A stretch of DNA of 55,598 bases from Planctomycetota bacterium (GTDB lineage: Bacteria > Planctomycetota > Planctomycetia > Pirellulales > UBA7805): positions 1-55,598 of the forward strand of contig JAIOPX010000060.1 in the NCBI GenBank assembly GCA_021413705.1. Reading direction: 5' to 3'. Below the pieces are notes generated by a model. The model made no database searches, was not told where the DNA came from, and worked only from the letters and a program-made list of their open reading frames with translations. Positions 24,340 to 32,482 of the stretch are shown piece after piece (position 1 is the stretch's first letter; each line of letters starts with the position of its first letter). The position numbers and the translations under genes are program-made.

Positions 24340-26175
24340 ATGGCGGATACGAGGCCGAACATGCTTGAACCCCCGGTTGATGTGGGCCGTGACCACGTTT
24401 TGGGACCGCCCGATGCCGCGATGACGTTAGTCGAGTACGGCAGCTATGCGTGTTCTCACTGTCTCGCCGTTCACGAGGTCATCGAGGGGTTACGCAGCCG
24501 ATTCGGCGAGCAGATGCGGTACGTATTTCGGCACAGGCCCGTCGCCGACAGCGAGGATGCGACACGCGCCTCGGAGCTAGCCGAGTATGCTGCCCAAACG
24601 ACAGGACGTTTCTGGGAGGTTCACGAGGCGCTCATGGAGCGAGGGCAGGCGCTCTCGGAAGACGACATCGAACGCATAGCGCGAGATTACCATCTCCCAC
24701 CGCGCACCGCAGCGAACGAGCCCGCAGTTGCGGCAGCGCAGGCAAGAGTGCGCGAGGACATCGAGAGCGCTGAGCGCAGTGGCGCGCGGGTTACGCCAAC
24801 ATTCTTCATTAACGGTCGTCGGTACAAGGGCGCATGGGATGAAAGCTCGCTGGCCGACGCCATGCTGGGCTCGATCGGTCATCGCATCCAGTCCGCCGCG
24901 TTTGAATTTGTACGCTGGGGGCCTTCGTCAGGGTTGCTGTTGGGGCTGGCAACAATCCTGGCTCTGGCGCTGAGCAACTCGCCCCTCCGCTCGGCGTTCG
25001 CGGCGTGGTGGGAGACGCGTCTGGGATTCCAGTGGGGCGCAAGCGTGTTCTCTCACTCGCTGCTCCACTGGGTAAATCATGGACTGCTGACGATTTTCTT
25101 TTTCGTCGTCGGCCTCGAAATCAAGCGCGAGTTCACCGTCGGCCACCTGGCGACTTTTCGATCCGGGGCGCTTCCCGTGATCGCAGCACTGGGTGGGATC
25201 GTCCTGCCGGCGACTATCTATGCATTGATCGCCCCCCCGGAACTGCGGCACGGGTGGGGCATTCCCATTGGGACCGACACGGCCTTCGCAGTTGCGCTGA
25301 TCGTGTTGCTCGGCAGCCGCGTCCCCGTTGAGTTGCGTGTGTTCCTAACCGCGGCGGTCATCATTGACGACATCGTGGCAATCTTGGTGATCGCACTGTT
25401 CTATACTGGTGGGATCTACACTGGGTATTTGCTAGCCGGCGGAGCAGTGACCTTTGCACTGATTGTGCTCAACCGGACCGGCGTGTACGGGGCTTTGCCA
25501 TATGCCGTGGGCGGGGTTGTTCTCTGGTTCTTCCTACATGAGGCCGGTTTGCACGCCACACTTGCGGGCGTGATCCTGGCCGTACTCATTCCCACTCGGC
25601 CGCCAGCCAATCTGAACGCTCTGCTGGCTCAGGCGGCAATGGTGATTCATCGGGAAGGCAGCCACACCGGCGAAGCGATGCGGTCTGGTCCCTCCGAGCC
25701 CGCACTGCGGACCCTGGATGCGATTCATGACCGGCTTGAGTCACCGGCCGACAAACTCCTTCGAACTGTCGAGCCATGGTCGAGCTATGTCGTGCTACCC
25801 ATTTTTGCACTGGCGAACGCGGGGGTCGCCTGGTCACCCGGTGTCTTTGAAGGGCAAGGACGATTGATTGCAGCGATCACGCTGGGACTGGTCCTCGGGA
25901 AGCCGATCGGGATCGTGGTGGCAGCGTGGCTGGCGGTGCTCTCCGGCGTTGCCGCGAAGCCCGACGCATATTCGTGGGGGCAATTGTGCGGCGCTGGCGC
26001 GCTCGGCGGAATTGGTTTCACGATGTCTCTGTTCATCGCGGGCGTGGCCTTCCCTGACGGGGGGAATTATGCAGCCGCCAAGATCGCCATCTTCCTAGCC
26101 TCACTAATCGCCGGAGGGCTGGGAATGCTAATCCTCTGGTCGCAGCCCAAAGTGAATTCCATGGATGAACAGTGA
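24340..26175 (+). CDS. nhaA: DsbA/thioredoxin-fold - NhaA Na+/H+ antiporter fusion
   Basis: 611 residues from the ATG at 24340; ATGs at 24223 and 24256 are in frame but add residues with no domain. Residues ~10-180 are a DsbA-like thioredoxin fold: [17 protein letters not shown] with a CSHC active site, and [12 protein letters not shown] near 160. Residues ~190-605 are NhaA with ~12 membrane segments: [25 protein letters not shown], and [16 protein letters not shown] with the two adjacent transport Asp residues. NhaA exchanges two protons for one Na+. The domain order DsbA-like then NhaA is known from some actinobacteria and planctomycetes. No signal peptide precedes the thioredoxin domain, so its side of the membrane is unclear. 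Confidence 0.9.
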   Translation: MADTRPNMLEPPVDVGRDHVLGPPDAAMTLVEYGSYACSHCLAVHEVIEGLRSRFGEQMRYVFRHRPVADSEDATRASELAEYAAQTTGRFWEVHEALMERGQALSEDDIERIARDYHLPPRTAANEPAVAAAQARVREDIESAERSGARVTPTFFINGRRYKGAWDESSLADAMLGSIGHRIQSAAFEFVRWGPSSGLLLGLATILALALSNSPLRSAFAAWWETRLGFQWGASVFSHSLLHWVNHGLLTIFFFVVGLEIKREFTVGHLATFRSGALPVIAALGGIVLPATIYALIAPPELRHGWGIPIGTDTAFAVALIVLLGSRVPVELRVFLTAAVIIDDIVAILVIALFYTGGIYTGYLLAGGAVTFALIVLNRTGVYGALPYAVGGVVLWFFLHEAGLHATLAGVILAVLIPTRPPANLNALLAQAAMVIHREGSHTGEAMRSGPSEPALRTLDAIHDRLESPADKLLRTVEPWSSYVVLPIFALANAGVAWSPGVFEGQGRLIAAITLGLVLGKPIGIVVAAWLAVLSGVAAKPDAYSWGQLCGAGALGGIGFTMSLFIAGVAFPDGGNYAAAKIAIFLASLIAGGLGMLILWSQPKVNSMDEQ

Positions 26176-26263
26176 AAAAGAATGCCGGCTGAAGCAGCAA
26201 CCGAGCCTCGCGTTGTTTTGGCAAGAGGGGGCCACACCTTTTTCGCGGTAGCAGGTGGTGCTC

Positions 26264-26788
26264 ATGAGTTCCAGTGGTCAAACCCCCGACGAAGGATTTC
26301 GCGCGGTCGAAGCAAGGACTTGCATCGGGCACGTCCATCTCAAAGTTGCCGACCTGGAACGAGCTGTCAGGTTCTATTCAGGAGTACTCGGCTTTGAGGT
26401 AACACAGCGCTACGGGCTGCAGGCGGCGTTCCTCTCGGCGGGCGGATATCACCACCACATCGGACTAAACACATGGGAAAGCTCGGGAGGCTCCCCACCC
26501 CCGGCCGGCGCTACTGGGCTATTTCATGTGGCCATTCTCTATCCATCTCGTGCTGCCCTTGCAGACGCCTTGCGACGGTTGATCGCCGCTAGCATTCCAC
26601 TCGATGGCGCCAGTGATCACGGCGTAAGCGAGGCGCTCTATTTGCGAGACCCCGATGAGAATGGGGTTGAGCTGTATTGGGATCGGCCCAGCGACCAATG
26701 GCCGCGGGCGTCAGACGGCTCCCTTCAAATGGGATCCCAGCCACTCGACCTGGACGACTTGGTCGCCAGCGGCATTGGCCCGAACTAA
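26264..26788 (+). CDS. Glyoxalase/extradiol dioxygenase (VOC) superfamily protein
   Basis: 174 residues from the ATG at 26264 (GTG codons at 26255 and 26258 are alternatives; AGGTGG is 5 bases upstream). VOC motif 1 is CIGHVHLKVADLERAVRFYS with the metal-ligand His, then GLQAAFLSAGGYHHHIGLN with His. Motif 2 is GLFHVAILYPSR and DHGVSEALYLRDPDENGVEL with the C-terminal Glu ligand. This order matches CatE/YwbC-like two-module proteins of this fold, which are metal-dependent lyases, isomerases or dioxygenases. The C-terminal ~25 residues are extra. Third gene after nitroreductase, 88 bases from NhaA. Confidence 0.82.
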   Translation: MSSSGQTPDEGFRAVEARTCIGHVHLKVADLERAVRFYSGVLGFEVTQRYGLQAAFLSAGGYHHHIGLNTWESSGGSPPPAGATGLFHVAILYPSRAALADALRRLIAASIPLDGASDHGVSEALYLRDPDENGVELYWDRPSDQWPRASDGSLQMGSQPLDLDDLVASGIGPN

Positions 26789-26843
26789 GCAATGGTTGCC
26801 ATAAGCAATTAGCCACAGGCTGTTCAGTCTTAGATTGCCATGA

Positions 26844-26863
26844 CTGTCAACTCAAAATGACAG
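26844..26863. promoter_or_regulatory. Inverted repeat upstream of HPF promoter
   Basis: CTGTCA, eight bases, TGACAG, followed by GTGTCA. The TGTC..GACA arms resemble the repeat at 20172-20191, though the spacing differs. About 95 bases before the candidate sigma-54 promoter at 26955. Confidence 0.3.
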
Positions 26864-26954
26864 TGTCAACGGTAAGCGACCGATGTCCGCTTCAGCCGCG
26901 GCAATCACCGCCCGTGAATGCGTAAAACAACAGTCCGTCGCGATTATCATTCTT

Positions 26955-26970
26955 CGGCGCACCAATTGCA
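26955..26970 (+). promoter_or_regulatory. Candidate sigma-54 promoter of HPF-USP operon
   Basis: CGGCGCACCAATTGCA: GG (26956-26957), 10 bases, GC (26968-26969), with a perfect TTGCA -12 box and the same CAATTGCA end as the site at 21771. It lies 54 bases before the HPF start codon. Confidence 0.6.
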
Positions 26971-27023
26971 TTCCATAGTCGACTAGTAAGGATTACCTCT
27001 AGCTTCGATTGGAGAACTTTACC

Positions 27024-27410
27024 ATGGTTGCACATCTGAACTTGTCCGACGCGACCCTCCATGAAGGTCGGCTTTCGCTACACGCACACGGGCTGAATCT
27101 GACGGAGTCTCTGCAAGACTCGGTGTGGCAGAGTCTTACAAGCGCACTCAACCAATTCAGTCGCCGCATTCACACCATCCATGTATGTCTTGAAGATGTC
27201 AACGGACCGCGTGGTGGCGTGGATACACGGTGCCGGATCAATATTCACCTGCTACCGCATAGTCACATTTCTGTATCCGCTATCGCATCGGACCTATTCG
27301 TGGCGGTATCGAAAGCATCGACTCGCGCTCGCGAACTTGTGCATCGACGCATAAAAAAGGTGCAGGCCAGGCGCCGACAACTGACAAGGCAATCAATCCA
27401 CGTTTTGTGA
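27024..27410 (+). CDS. hpf: Ribosome hibernation-promoting factor (HPF/RaiA family)
   Basis: 128 residues from the ATG at 27024 (TTGGAGA about 9 bases upstream; a TTG at 27009 lies inside the ribosome site). The fold is the S30AE domain: a strand-helix start (SLHAHGLNLTESLQDSVWQS), IHTIHVCLEDVNGPRGGVDT, ISVSAIASDLFVAVSKASTR and a final basic helix HRRIKKVQARRRQL. It lacks the C-terminal dimerisation domain of long HPF, so it is a short type like HPF or YfiA. It would bind the 30S decoding region and silence ribosomes in dormancy. Its stop overlaps a possible GTG start of the USP gene, and a sigma-54-like promoter stands in front. Confidence 0.88.
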   Translation: MVAHLNLSDATLHEGRLSLHAHGLNLTESLQDSVWQSLTSALNQFSRRIHTIHVCLEDVNGPRGGVDTRCRINIHLLPHSHISVSAIASDLFVAVSKASTRARELVHRRIKKVQARRRQLTRQSIHVL

Positions 27411-27472
27411 GGCATTCGTTGTCGTTAGGCATTCTGACAAGTCTCGAAATGTTTGAAAGGCTCGTTCTTATC

Positions 27473-28519
27473 ATGAAAAACCGGCTCGCCAATACGTTGC
27501 TGCCCCACGACAATTTTTCTCCGAAAATCATGACTCTGCCGCGCTGGGATCACGTGTCCCAAAGCATGAGCCGGACAGCACTCCTCAACAACGTGCCCAC
27601 CGTGGAGAAGGGACTGCGAACGATCCTCGTGCCTCTGGATGGCTCGGTGTTTGCTGAACACGCAATCCCATTCGCGCTGGGTGTTGCAGAACAATACGGT
27701 GCGGCTCTCCAATTGGTGCATGTAATGAAAGGCGCCGACATGGATAACCCGTTCGACGCTCTGCGGTTTTCTGAGTTACCGCTCAAAGCACGCGAGCTGG
27801 AAAAGCACCGATATCTGACTGGCATCGCCCAAAGGATTGCGAGCAACGGGTCCGTCATGGTGTCGCCGCGGACGGTTGTTAGTAATACGGTCCTGCAAGC
27901 ATTGAACGAAACTATCGATCTGAATGCAGATGCCGTAGTGATGGCGACGCATGGACGTAGTCCCATCGGTCGGTTTTGGTGGGGAGGCATTGCCCATCCA
28001 TTGCTGAAACGTATTTCTGTTCCCTTGTTTATTGTTCGGGGCCAGGACACCTCAGTAAGACTTTCACCGCGGAAAGTTGAACATGTCATTTTGCCGGTGC
28101 ATAATTCCCACGAGTCCAGACAGCTCGTGCCAACACTGCTCTCTAAGGGACTTCTGCCGGGGACAATCCATACATTACTGCGTGTAAATCGGCTCCAACC
28201 TACGTATGCGGCACAGTATGGCATCCCGCACACAGTGTGGCTGCCATCGCACCGTGATGTTATCGCGGGAATGAAGCAAATGCGTCCTCTGGCCAGTGCT
28301 TTGCGCGAACGGGGACGAAAGGTTCACACGAAAACTATCACCAGTAACGAGCCCATTGCAGAAGCGGTACTGGGCTATGCGGAGCGAACGAATGCTGACC
28401 TTATAACGCTCAGCTGTGGTCGTCGCGGACTCCTCTCCCGTCTGCTGCGTCCCAGTGTGTCTGAGTACTTGTTCCAGCATTCCACCCGTCCACTCCTGTT
28501 TGTTCCGGCGAATCAGTAA
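27473..28519 (+). CDS. Tandem universal stress protein (UspA x2)
   Basis: 348 residues from the ATG at 27473 (GAAAGG 12 bases upstream); ATG 27449 and a GTG at 27407 that overlaps the HPF stop as GTGA are alternatives. Two USP domains are present. The first (residues ~50-190) has TILVPLDGSVFAEHAIPFA and the ATP-binding signature MATHGRSPIGRFWWGGIAHPLL. The second (~205-345) starts VEHVILPVHNSHES and has a weaker nucleotide motif, LSCGRRGLLSRLLRPSVSEYLF. Tandem USPs are typical of dormancy or hypoxia regulons. The G-2x-G-9x-G(S/T) pattern is clear in the first domain only, so the second may not bind ATP. Operon with HPF. Confidence 0.85.
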   Translation: MKNRLANTLLPHDNFSPKIMTLPRWDHVSQSMSRTALLNNVPTVEKGLRTILVPLDGSVFAEHAIPFALGVAEQYGAALQLVHVMKGADMDNPFDALRFSELPLKARELEKHRYLTGIAQRIASNGSVMVSPRTVVSNTVLQALNETIDLNADAVVMATHGRSPIGRFWWGGIAHPLLKRISVPLFIVRGQDTSVRLSPRKVEHVILPVHNSHESRQLVPTLLSKGLLPGTIHTLLRVNRLQPTYAAQYGIPHTVWLPSHRDVIAGMKQMRPLASALRERGRKVHTKTITSNEPIAEAVLGYAERTNADLITLSCGRRGLLSRLLRPSVSEYLFQHSTRPLLFVPANQ

Positions 28520-28804
28520 ACATGGACCAATGGCGGTTCCTGATTTCACGAAGCGTGAACAATAGGCGGCTTCGCGCGCGGTAGAGCCTGCCGACGGCAG
28601 TTCTCGCGCGTCCAGCCGGGTTCGATTCTAGGTTTGCCGAATGGCGTTTCTCTCTTCGGCCGCGTTTTCATTTCCCCAACTTCGTACTCTGGGGGATTTG
28701 GGAGTTTCTGCTCGATCCAAATCACGCATATGCTGCTTAGACGATACAATAGATACCCAAGAGGCGGATTGCACCAGGAGTCTTAAAACCATCAGGAGAA
28801 AGTT

Positions 28805-29176
28805 ATGAGCATGCAAAGAATTCATGACGAAGGCCAAACACTTCAGACTCCTACTGGAAAGGTGCTTGGCATAGTAGACAGTCGAGCGGAGTTTGACACT
28901 CTTGCTCAAGCGTTAACAAGTGCCGGCTTTAAAGCGGAGGCCCTTTGTGGAGAAGAAGGAGTCGCCCTCCTTGAACGGGTCGATCAATTTTTCTTCAGCG
29001 ATATGGAAGAGCGTGTACTACTTCGGCACATCGAAGAATTGAAAGCGGGCCATATCATTATTTTCATCGAGGCGACATCGGATCGTCGCGATGAGGCCGT
29101 AAGAGTTGCAACTCAAAACGGCGCACGCCGTCTTGTACATTTCGGTCACTTAGCAATCACCTGGCTCACGAAGTGA
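28805..29176 (+). CDS. Small stress-island hypothetical protein
   Basis: 123 residues with a perfect AGGAGAAAGTT ribosome site. The order of strands and helices (VLGIVDSRAEFDTLAQALTS, then ...EGVALLERVDQFFFSD, HIEELKAGHIIIFIEA, DEAVRVATQNGARRLVHFG) resembles general stress proteins of the 17M/YflT fold, which have no known activity. That is a structural guess, not a family assignment. No sigma-54-like promoter was found in the 285 bases upstream, so it may be read through from the USP gene or use another promoter. Confidence 0.7.
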   Translation: MSMQRIHDEGQTLQTPTGKVLGIVDSRAEFDTLAQALTSAGFKAEALCGEEGVALLERVDQFFFSDMEERVLLRHIEELKAGHIIIFIEATSDRRDEAVRVATQNGARRLVHFGHLAITWLTK

Positions 29177-29312
29177 AATCGGCGACACTACCGCTACAGG
29201 ACCGAGATGTGTTGCCGCCTTGGCACTACGGGCTGAAATCTAATCGACACGGCAACAAGGGCACGAAAGAGTAGCGTCTGAAGGCGATTCAAAACCCACT
29301 CTCCAGAAACCC

Positions 29313-29421
29313 TACCGTTTAATGAGACTCAGCAGAAAACGACCCATTTGAGGTTTTGGATGGCTTGGGGAGGGTGAGCCCCGACTTGGGCACCCTGAGT
29401 CCCAACAACTCATCGGATAAA
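29313..29421 (+). repeat. R1 repeat, right half
   Basis: TTTAATGAGACTCAGCAGAA, then GGTGAGCCCCGACTTGGGCA and CCTGAGTCCCAACAACTCATCGG with two changes from the consensus. The left half and terminator are absent. Confidence 0.65.
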
Positions 29422-29709
29422 AGGTTTATGCACGGATCTGAAAAACGAACGTTTTTTCGGCTGTGGGCCAAGGAACTTTTCGCAGAGCCGTAGTATTCCC
29501 CACTGGCGGCGGGTAGTATCTGACCCGTTGAGTAGTCTTTTCCACCAGCAGAGCCTGAGGACCAATGCTCATCCACCGAAGAAACGGCGACCGATTTAAA
29601 ACATCATTATTCTTGTCCTGACCTGCCAGAAGGCATCGGTGCCTTCTTCCACCTTGGGTTGACGATAGTCATGCCCGGTGGGAGATGCTCCCGATGCCTT
29701 TTTTGTTTT
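29390..29709 (+). repeat. Long direct repeat L, copy 2
   Basis: Partner of 8945-9276; 29576-29709 is nearly identical to 9142-9275. Both copies end with leader element C. Confidence 0.8.
29631..29704 (+). promoter_or_regulatory. Leader element type C, copy 2
   Basis: Same 9-bp outer stem AGGCATCGG / CCGATGCCT and T-run as copy 1 (9197); the inside is unchanged. Confidence 0.65.
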
Positions 29710-29799
29710 GAAACAGCAGTCGCCATCAGGGCTGGCGGCTCAAAAATCCAATTACCCAGAGGAATGCTCATCCCAGCAAATGACCTGAAGCTTACGAAG

Positions 29800-29857
29800 A
29801 ACACCACCAGTTTTCCCCGCTGCCTGAACCGCAGGGCGAAATTTCGTGGTGTTTTTT
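29800..29857 (+). promoter_or_regulatory. Leader element type A, copy 2
   Basis: AACACCAC / GTGGTGTT stem as in copy 1 (6315), but the enclosed loop differs at many positions (CCGCTGCCTGAACCGCAGGG against CCGTTGCCTAATCCGCACGG), so the outer stem is better conserved than the loop. Confidence 0.6.
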
Positions 29858-29956
29858 GTTTTGAAACTGACCGGCACTGCATAGTGCGTAGTGCCGTGAA
29901 CGCCTGATGAGGAGAACGCTAATTACTACCTCATCAATTCGATTCGTCCAAGAAAC

Positions 29957-30004
29957 AGGGCACTTGCGCTCCGCCGTTGGTGGTGGAACGTCAGCGCGCC
30001 TTTT
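29957..30004 (+). promoter_or_regulatory. Leader element type B, copy 3 (weakened stem)
   Basis: Like copies at 7796 and 9358, but the outer stem is AGGGCACT against AGCGCGCCT, which breaks the perfect pairing, and only four T follow. It ends 22 bases before the ATG at 30027. Confidence 0.55.
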
Positions 30005-30026
30005 CAAAGAAAGAAGTATCCTGAAC

Positions 30027-30847
30027 ATGAGAAACACGGTTCGCGGCATATTCGTGGCGCTGCTTGTGCTGCTGTCCGCGAGTTGGGTATCCTCCGCATC
30101 AGCCGGCTTGGTTTACAACAGCGTAAATAACAACGCGTACACGCAGGACGCCTTGGAGTTTGATTACCCGTCAAACACGGGGACGATGCATACCGCAACA
30201 GAGATTTCGGCCACGGTGGGTGATGTGGCGGTTTCAGGCCCCTTAACCTCGGCCGTTCCAGGTGGTGCGTTCACCAACACCCTTCATGCCATTTACACGG
30301 ACGCAAGCATCTCGGGCGTGGCCACGCAATCCCGTCCGGATAACGGATACCGGTTGGCCACCACCCAATCTACATTGTTCGCGGAATTTATTCCGTCTAC
30401 ATGGATGACCTACACCATCTCAGGCTCCTGGACGACGGATGCCAACAGTTACCGTTATACCTATGTCGATCTCCGAGACGTTTCGCCCGAACTCGATCAC
30501 TCCAACTATTTATATCAATTTGGCAACACAGCATCCCTTGCCCCGGGTACTTTCACGTTAGACGACTCCTATGGTCCGGGTTTTTACGGGGAGACCCTGT
30601 CGCTTACGGGCCTTCTCATACCCGGTCACATCTACCAGGCGAGTGCTCAATTTGTGACGCAATATTATGGAAATGTTGATCCCGAGTTTCCTGACAATGT
30701 GTCAATGCCAGCGGATCGGTCGAGTTCAACTTCGCCGAAACAGAAGCCCCAGCAGTCGTTCCTGAACCATCCACCTTCGTTCTCGGCGCGCTAACTCTCG
30801 TGGGCCTGGGCGTTTTCGCCCTGCGGGGGAAGTTTCGTCGTGCCTAA
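30027..30847 (+). pseudogene. PEP-CTERM secreted protein, frameshifted near its C-terminus
   Basis: From the ATG at 30027 there is a signal peptide (RGIFVALLVLLSASWVSSAS) and a Thr/Ser/Tyr-rich beta-type body. In the starting frame the end (30704-30794) is unlike the family and stops at 30794. In the next frame the reading NASGSVEFNFAETEAPAV continues into VPEPSTFVLGALTLVG, a hydrophobic helix and RGKFRRA, ending at a TAA at 30845-30847. One missing base near 30703 explains it. Without the repair the protein would lose its PEP-CTERM anchor and be secreted or unstable. Leader elements C, A and B precede it. Confidence 0.75.
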
Positions 30848-30882
30848 TCTTCTGCGATTGTGTGATACGCAAGCCACATATC

Positions 30883-30917
30883 GCCGTCCGGCCTTCTGGT
30901 CTGGCGGGGCTTTTTTG
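30883..30917 (+). terminator. Rho-independent terminator after PEP-CTERM gene
   Basis: GCCGTCCGGCC with GGTCTGGCGGGGC forms an imperfect hairpin followed by six T; the GGCGGGGCTTTTTT half is identical to that of other terminators of this family. Confidence 0.6.
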
Positions 30918-30918
30918 T

Positions 30919-30992
30919 CTCCGCAAACTCGTTTGGTGTCCGACAGCATCGTCGTGAGTACCGTTTTCTGACACAAAGCAGAAAACCACCAT
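30919..30992 (+). repeat. R1 repeat, left half
   Basis: CCGCAAACTCGTTTGGTG, CATCGTCGTGAGTACCGTTT and TTCTGACACAAAGCAGAAAA follow the terminator; the right half is missing. Confidence 0.65.
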
Positions 30993-31183
30993 TTCCGAAC
31001 TCAGAGCAGAGAGGGGGGAGCCGATATGGCCGCGCTGCGTCTCTTCTTCACCGTCAAGAACGAACTTTGTCCCATTTTTTCACATTCGCAGGAATTTTCA
31101 GGAATTCTGTAAGGTTGACGCAGCCACCCCGGACCTATTCGTAGAAGGGCCAAAGGGATGCGACCACCTCCGTGAAAAGTCCG

Positions 31184-32347
31184 ATGGAAGCGTCAGCCAT
31201 TGTGTATCATGAATCCATGCCCCTCACGGATTCCTCAAGTTCAACACCCCCTAGCGACGGCGAACTGCTCGCCGAATTTGCTGAACGGCATGATCAGACG
31301 TCTTTTGCGGAGGTTGTGCGGCGACACGGAGGCATGGTGCTGTCAGTCTGTCGTTCTGTGCTCGGTAACACCTCCGATGCAGACGATGCCGCACAGGCTG
31401 TGTTTCTGACCCTGGCACAAAAGGCGCACCGTGCTTCCGTACAAGCGCATCTGGTCGGCTGGCTGCACCGAGTGGCCTGGTATGTAGCGGCGCGGGCGGC
31501 CGAAGCCAGAGCAACCCGGCGGCGGCACGAACAGGAGGCGGCACGCATGCGACCTGAATCGGGTGGGCTGGAGGCACCGCCGGTCCAACTCGAAATACTC
31601 CATGCCGGCTTGGACTCGCTACCCGAAAAATACCGAGCACCGTTGATTCTTCACCACCTCGAAGGCAAATCGCTCGAAGAAACCTCGAGCGTGCTGGGTT
31701 GCAGCGCAAGTACCGTCGCCGTGCGCCTCCATCGCGGTCGCAAAATGCTTCGTCAGCGATTGCAACGGAAGGGCATGTTGGTACCTGCGCTGGCATTGAT
31801 GGGAGCCTGGGCCACTCCGGCCTCGGCTCACGTGCCCCCGGCTTTCATCGCCGGCACGGCCCAAGCGGCGGTGGCGGTCGTCAGTGGGCACACAGCGGCG
31901 GTTTCCGGTGGTTCGCTGGCCCTGGCGAACAGCGCATTGCAAATGTTGTCAGCTGCAAAAATGAAACTGGCGATCGTCATTTCCACAATTACACTGCTGG
32001 CTGGCGGCGCAGTGGCAACCATCGCCCTGGCCACGCGGCCCAACGTGCCGACTCCAGCTGCCAACCGCTCCAACAACACCAAGCTGGCGCTGCCTCAGAT
32101 CGCGGAAATGACGGCCCGCACGGGTCGCATCAGCCAGATCGACAAGGGCTCGATAACGATCCTGCGTAACGCAGGGCAGACACTGACCGTGCCCTTTAAT
32201 GCGGCCACGGTGGTCACTATTGATGGCCAGGCTTCGACAACAACGGAACTGAAGAATGGAATGGACGTGGGCATCTATTTCAAACCAGGGCAATCAGCCA
32301 CGGAGATTCGGGCAAGAACGACCGCTATCGACGACCCGACAAAATAG
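31184..32347 (+). CDS. ECF RNA polymerase sigma factor with C-terminal membrane segment
   Basis: 387 residues if the ATG at 31184 is used (GTG 31172 and ATG 31217 are alternatives; no clear ribosome site). Residues ~20-190 hold sigma regions 2 and 4: FAEVVRRHGGMVLSVCRSVL, NTSDADDAAQAVFLTLAQKA, GWLHRVAWYVAAR; then LDSLPEKYRAPLILHHLEGK and the helix-turn-helix SLEETSSVLGCSASTVAVRL. Region 4 is followed by Ala-rich hydrophobic stretches, a membrane segment at ~265-285 (KLAIVISTITLLAGGAVATI), and a ~90-residue outer domain with an RISQIDKGSITILRNAGQT pattern. This architecture is common in planctomycetes and suggests the sigma factor is tethered or carries its own sensor. No separate anti-sigma gene is seen. 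Confidence 0.88.
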   Translation: MEASAIVYHESMPLTDSSSSTPPSDGELLAEFAERHDQTSFAEVVRRHGGMVLSVCRSVLGNTSDADDAAQAVFLTLAQKAHRASVQAHLVGWLHRVAWYVAARAAEARATRRRHEQEAARMRPESGGLEAPPVQLEILHAGLDSLPEKYRAPLILHHLEGKSLEETSSVLGCSASTVAVRLHRGRKMLRQRLQRKGMLVPALALMGAWATPASAHVPPAFIAGTAQAAVAVVSGHTAAVSGGSLALANSALQMLSAAKMKLAIVISTITLLAGGAVATIALATRPNVPTPAANRSNNTKLALPQIAEMTARTGRISQIDKGSITILRNAGQTLTVPFNAATVVTIDGQASTTTELKNGMDVGIYFKPGQSATEIRARTTAIDDPTK

Positions 32348-32482
32348 CCGCAGGTGAACGTCACCTGGTTGCACCAGCTTTTTTCCTTCAAGAAACATCG
32401 CAGGTTTGCGCGGGCTATCACTGCGCGCTGATTTAGAACGTGTCACTTTCAACGAGCCCCGTAACTAGAAAGCGAGTTTCCC

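Larger units (their letters stand above)
29177..30026 (+). other. Repeat and leader region before PEP-CTERM gene
   Basis: No supported gene. Holds R1 right half (29313-29421), long direct repeat L copy 2 (29390-29709), and three leader elements in series: C (29631-29704), A (29800-29857) and B (29957-30004). Confidence 0.75.

Noticed and set aside
28563..28640. tRNA-like stretch with a GGTTCGATTC T-loop-like motif
   Set aside because: The T stem pairs at only four of five positions, the acceptor arms do not pair over 7 bp, and no anticodon arm of normal size can be drawn. At most a decayed fragment.
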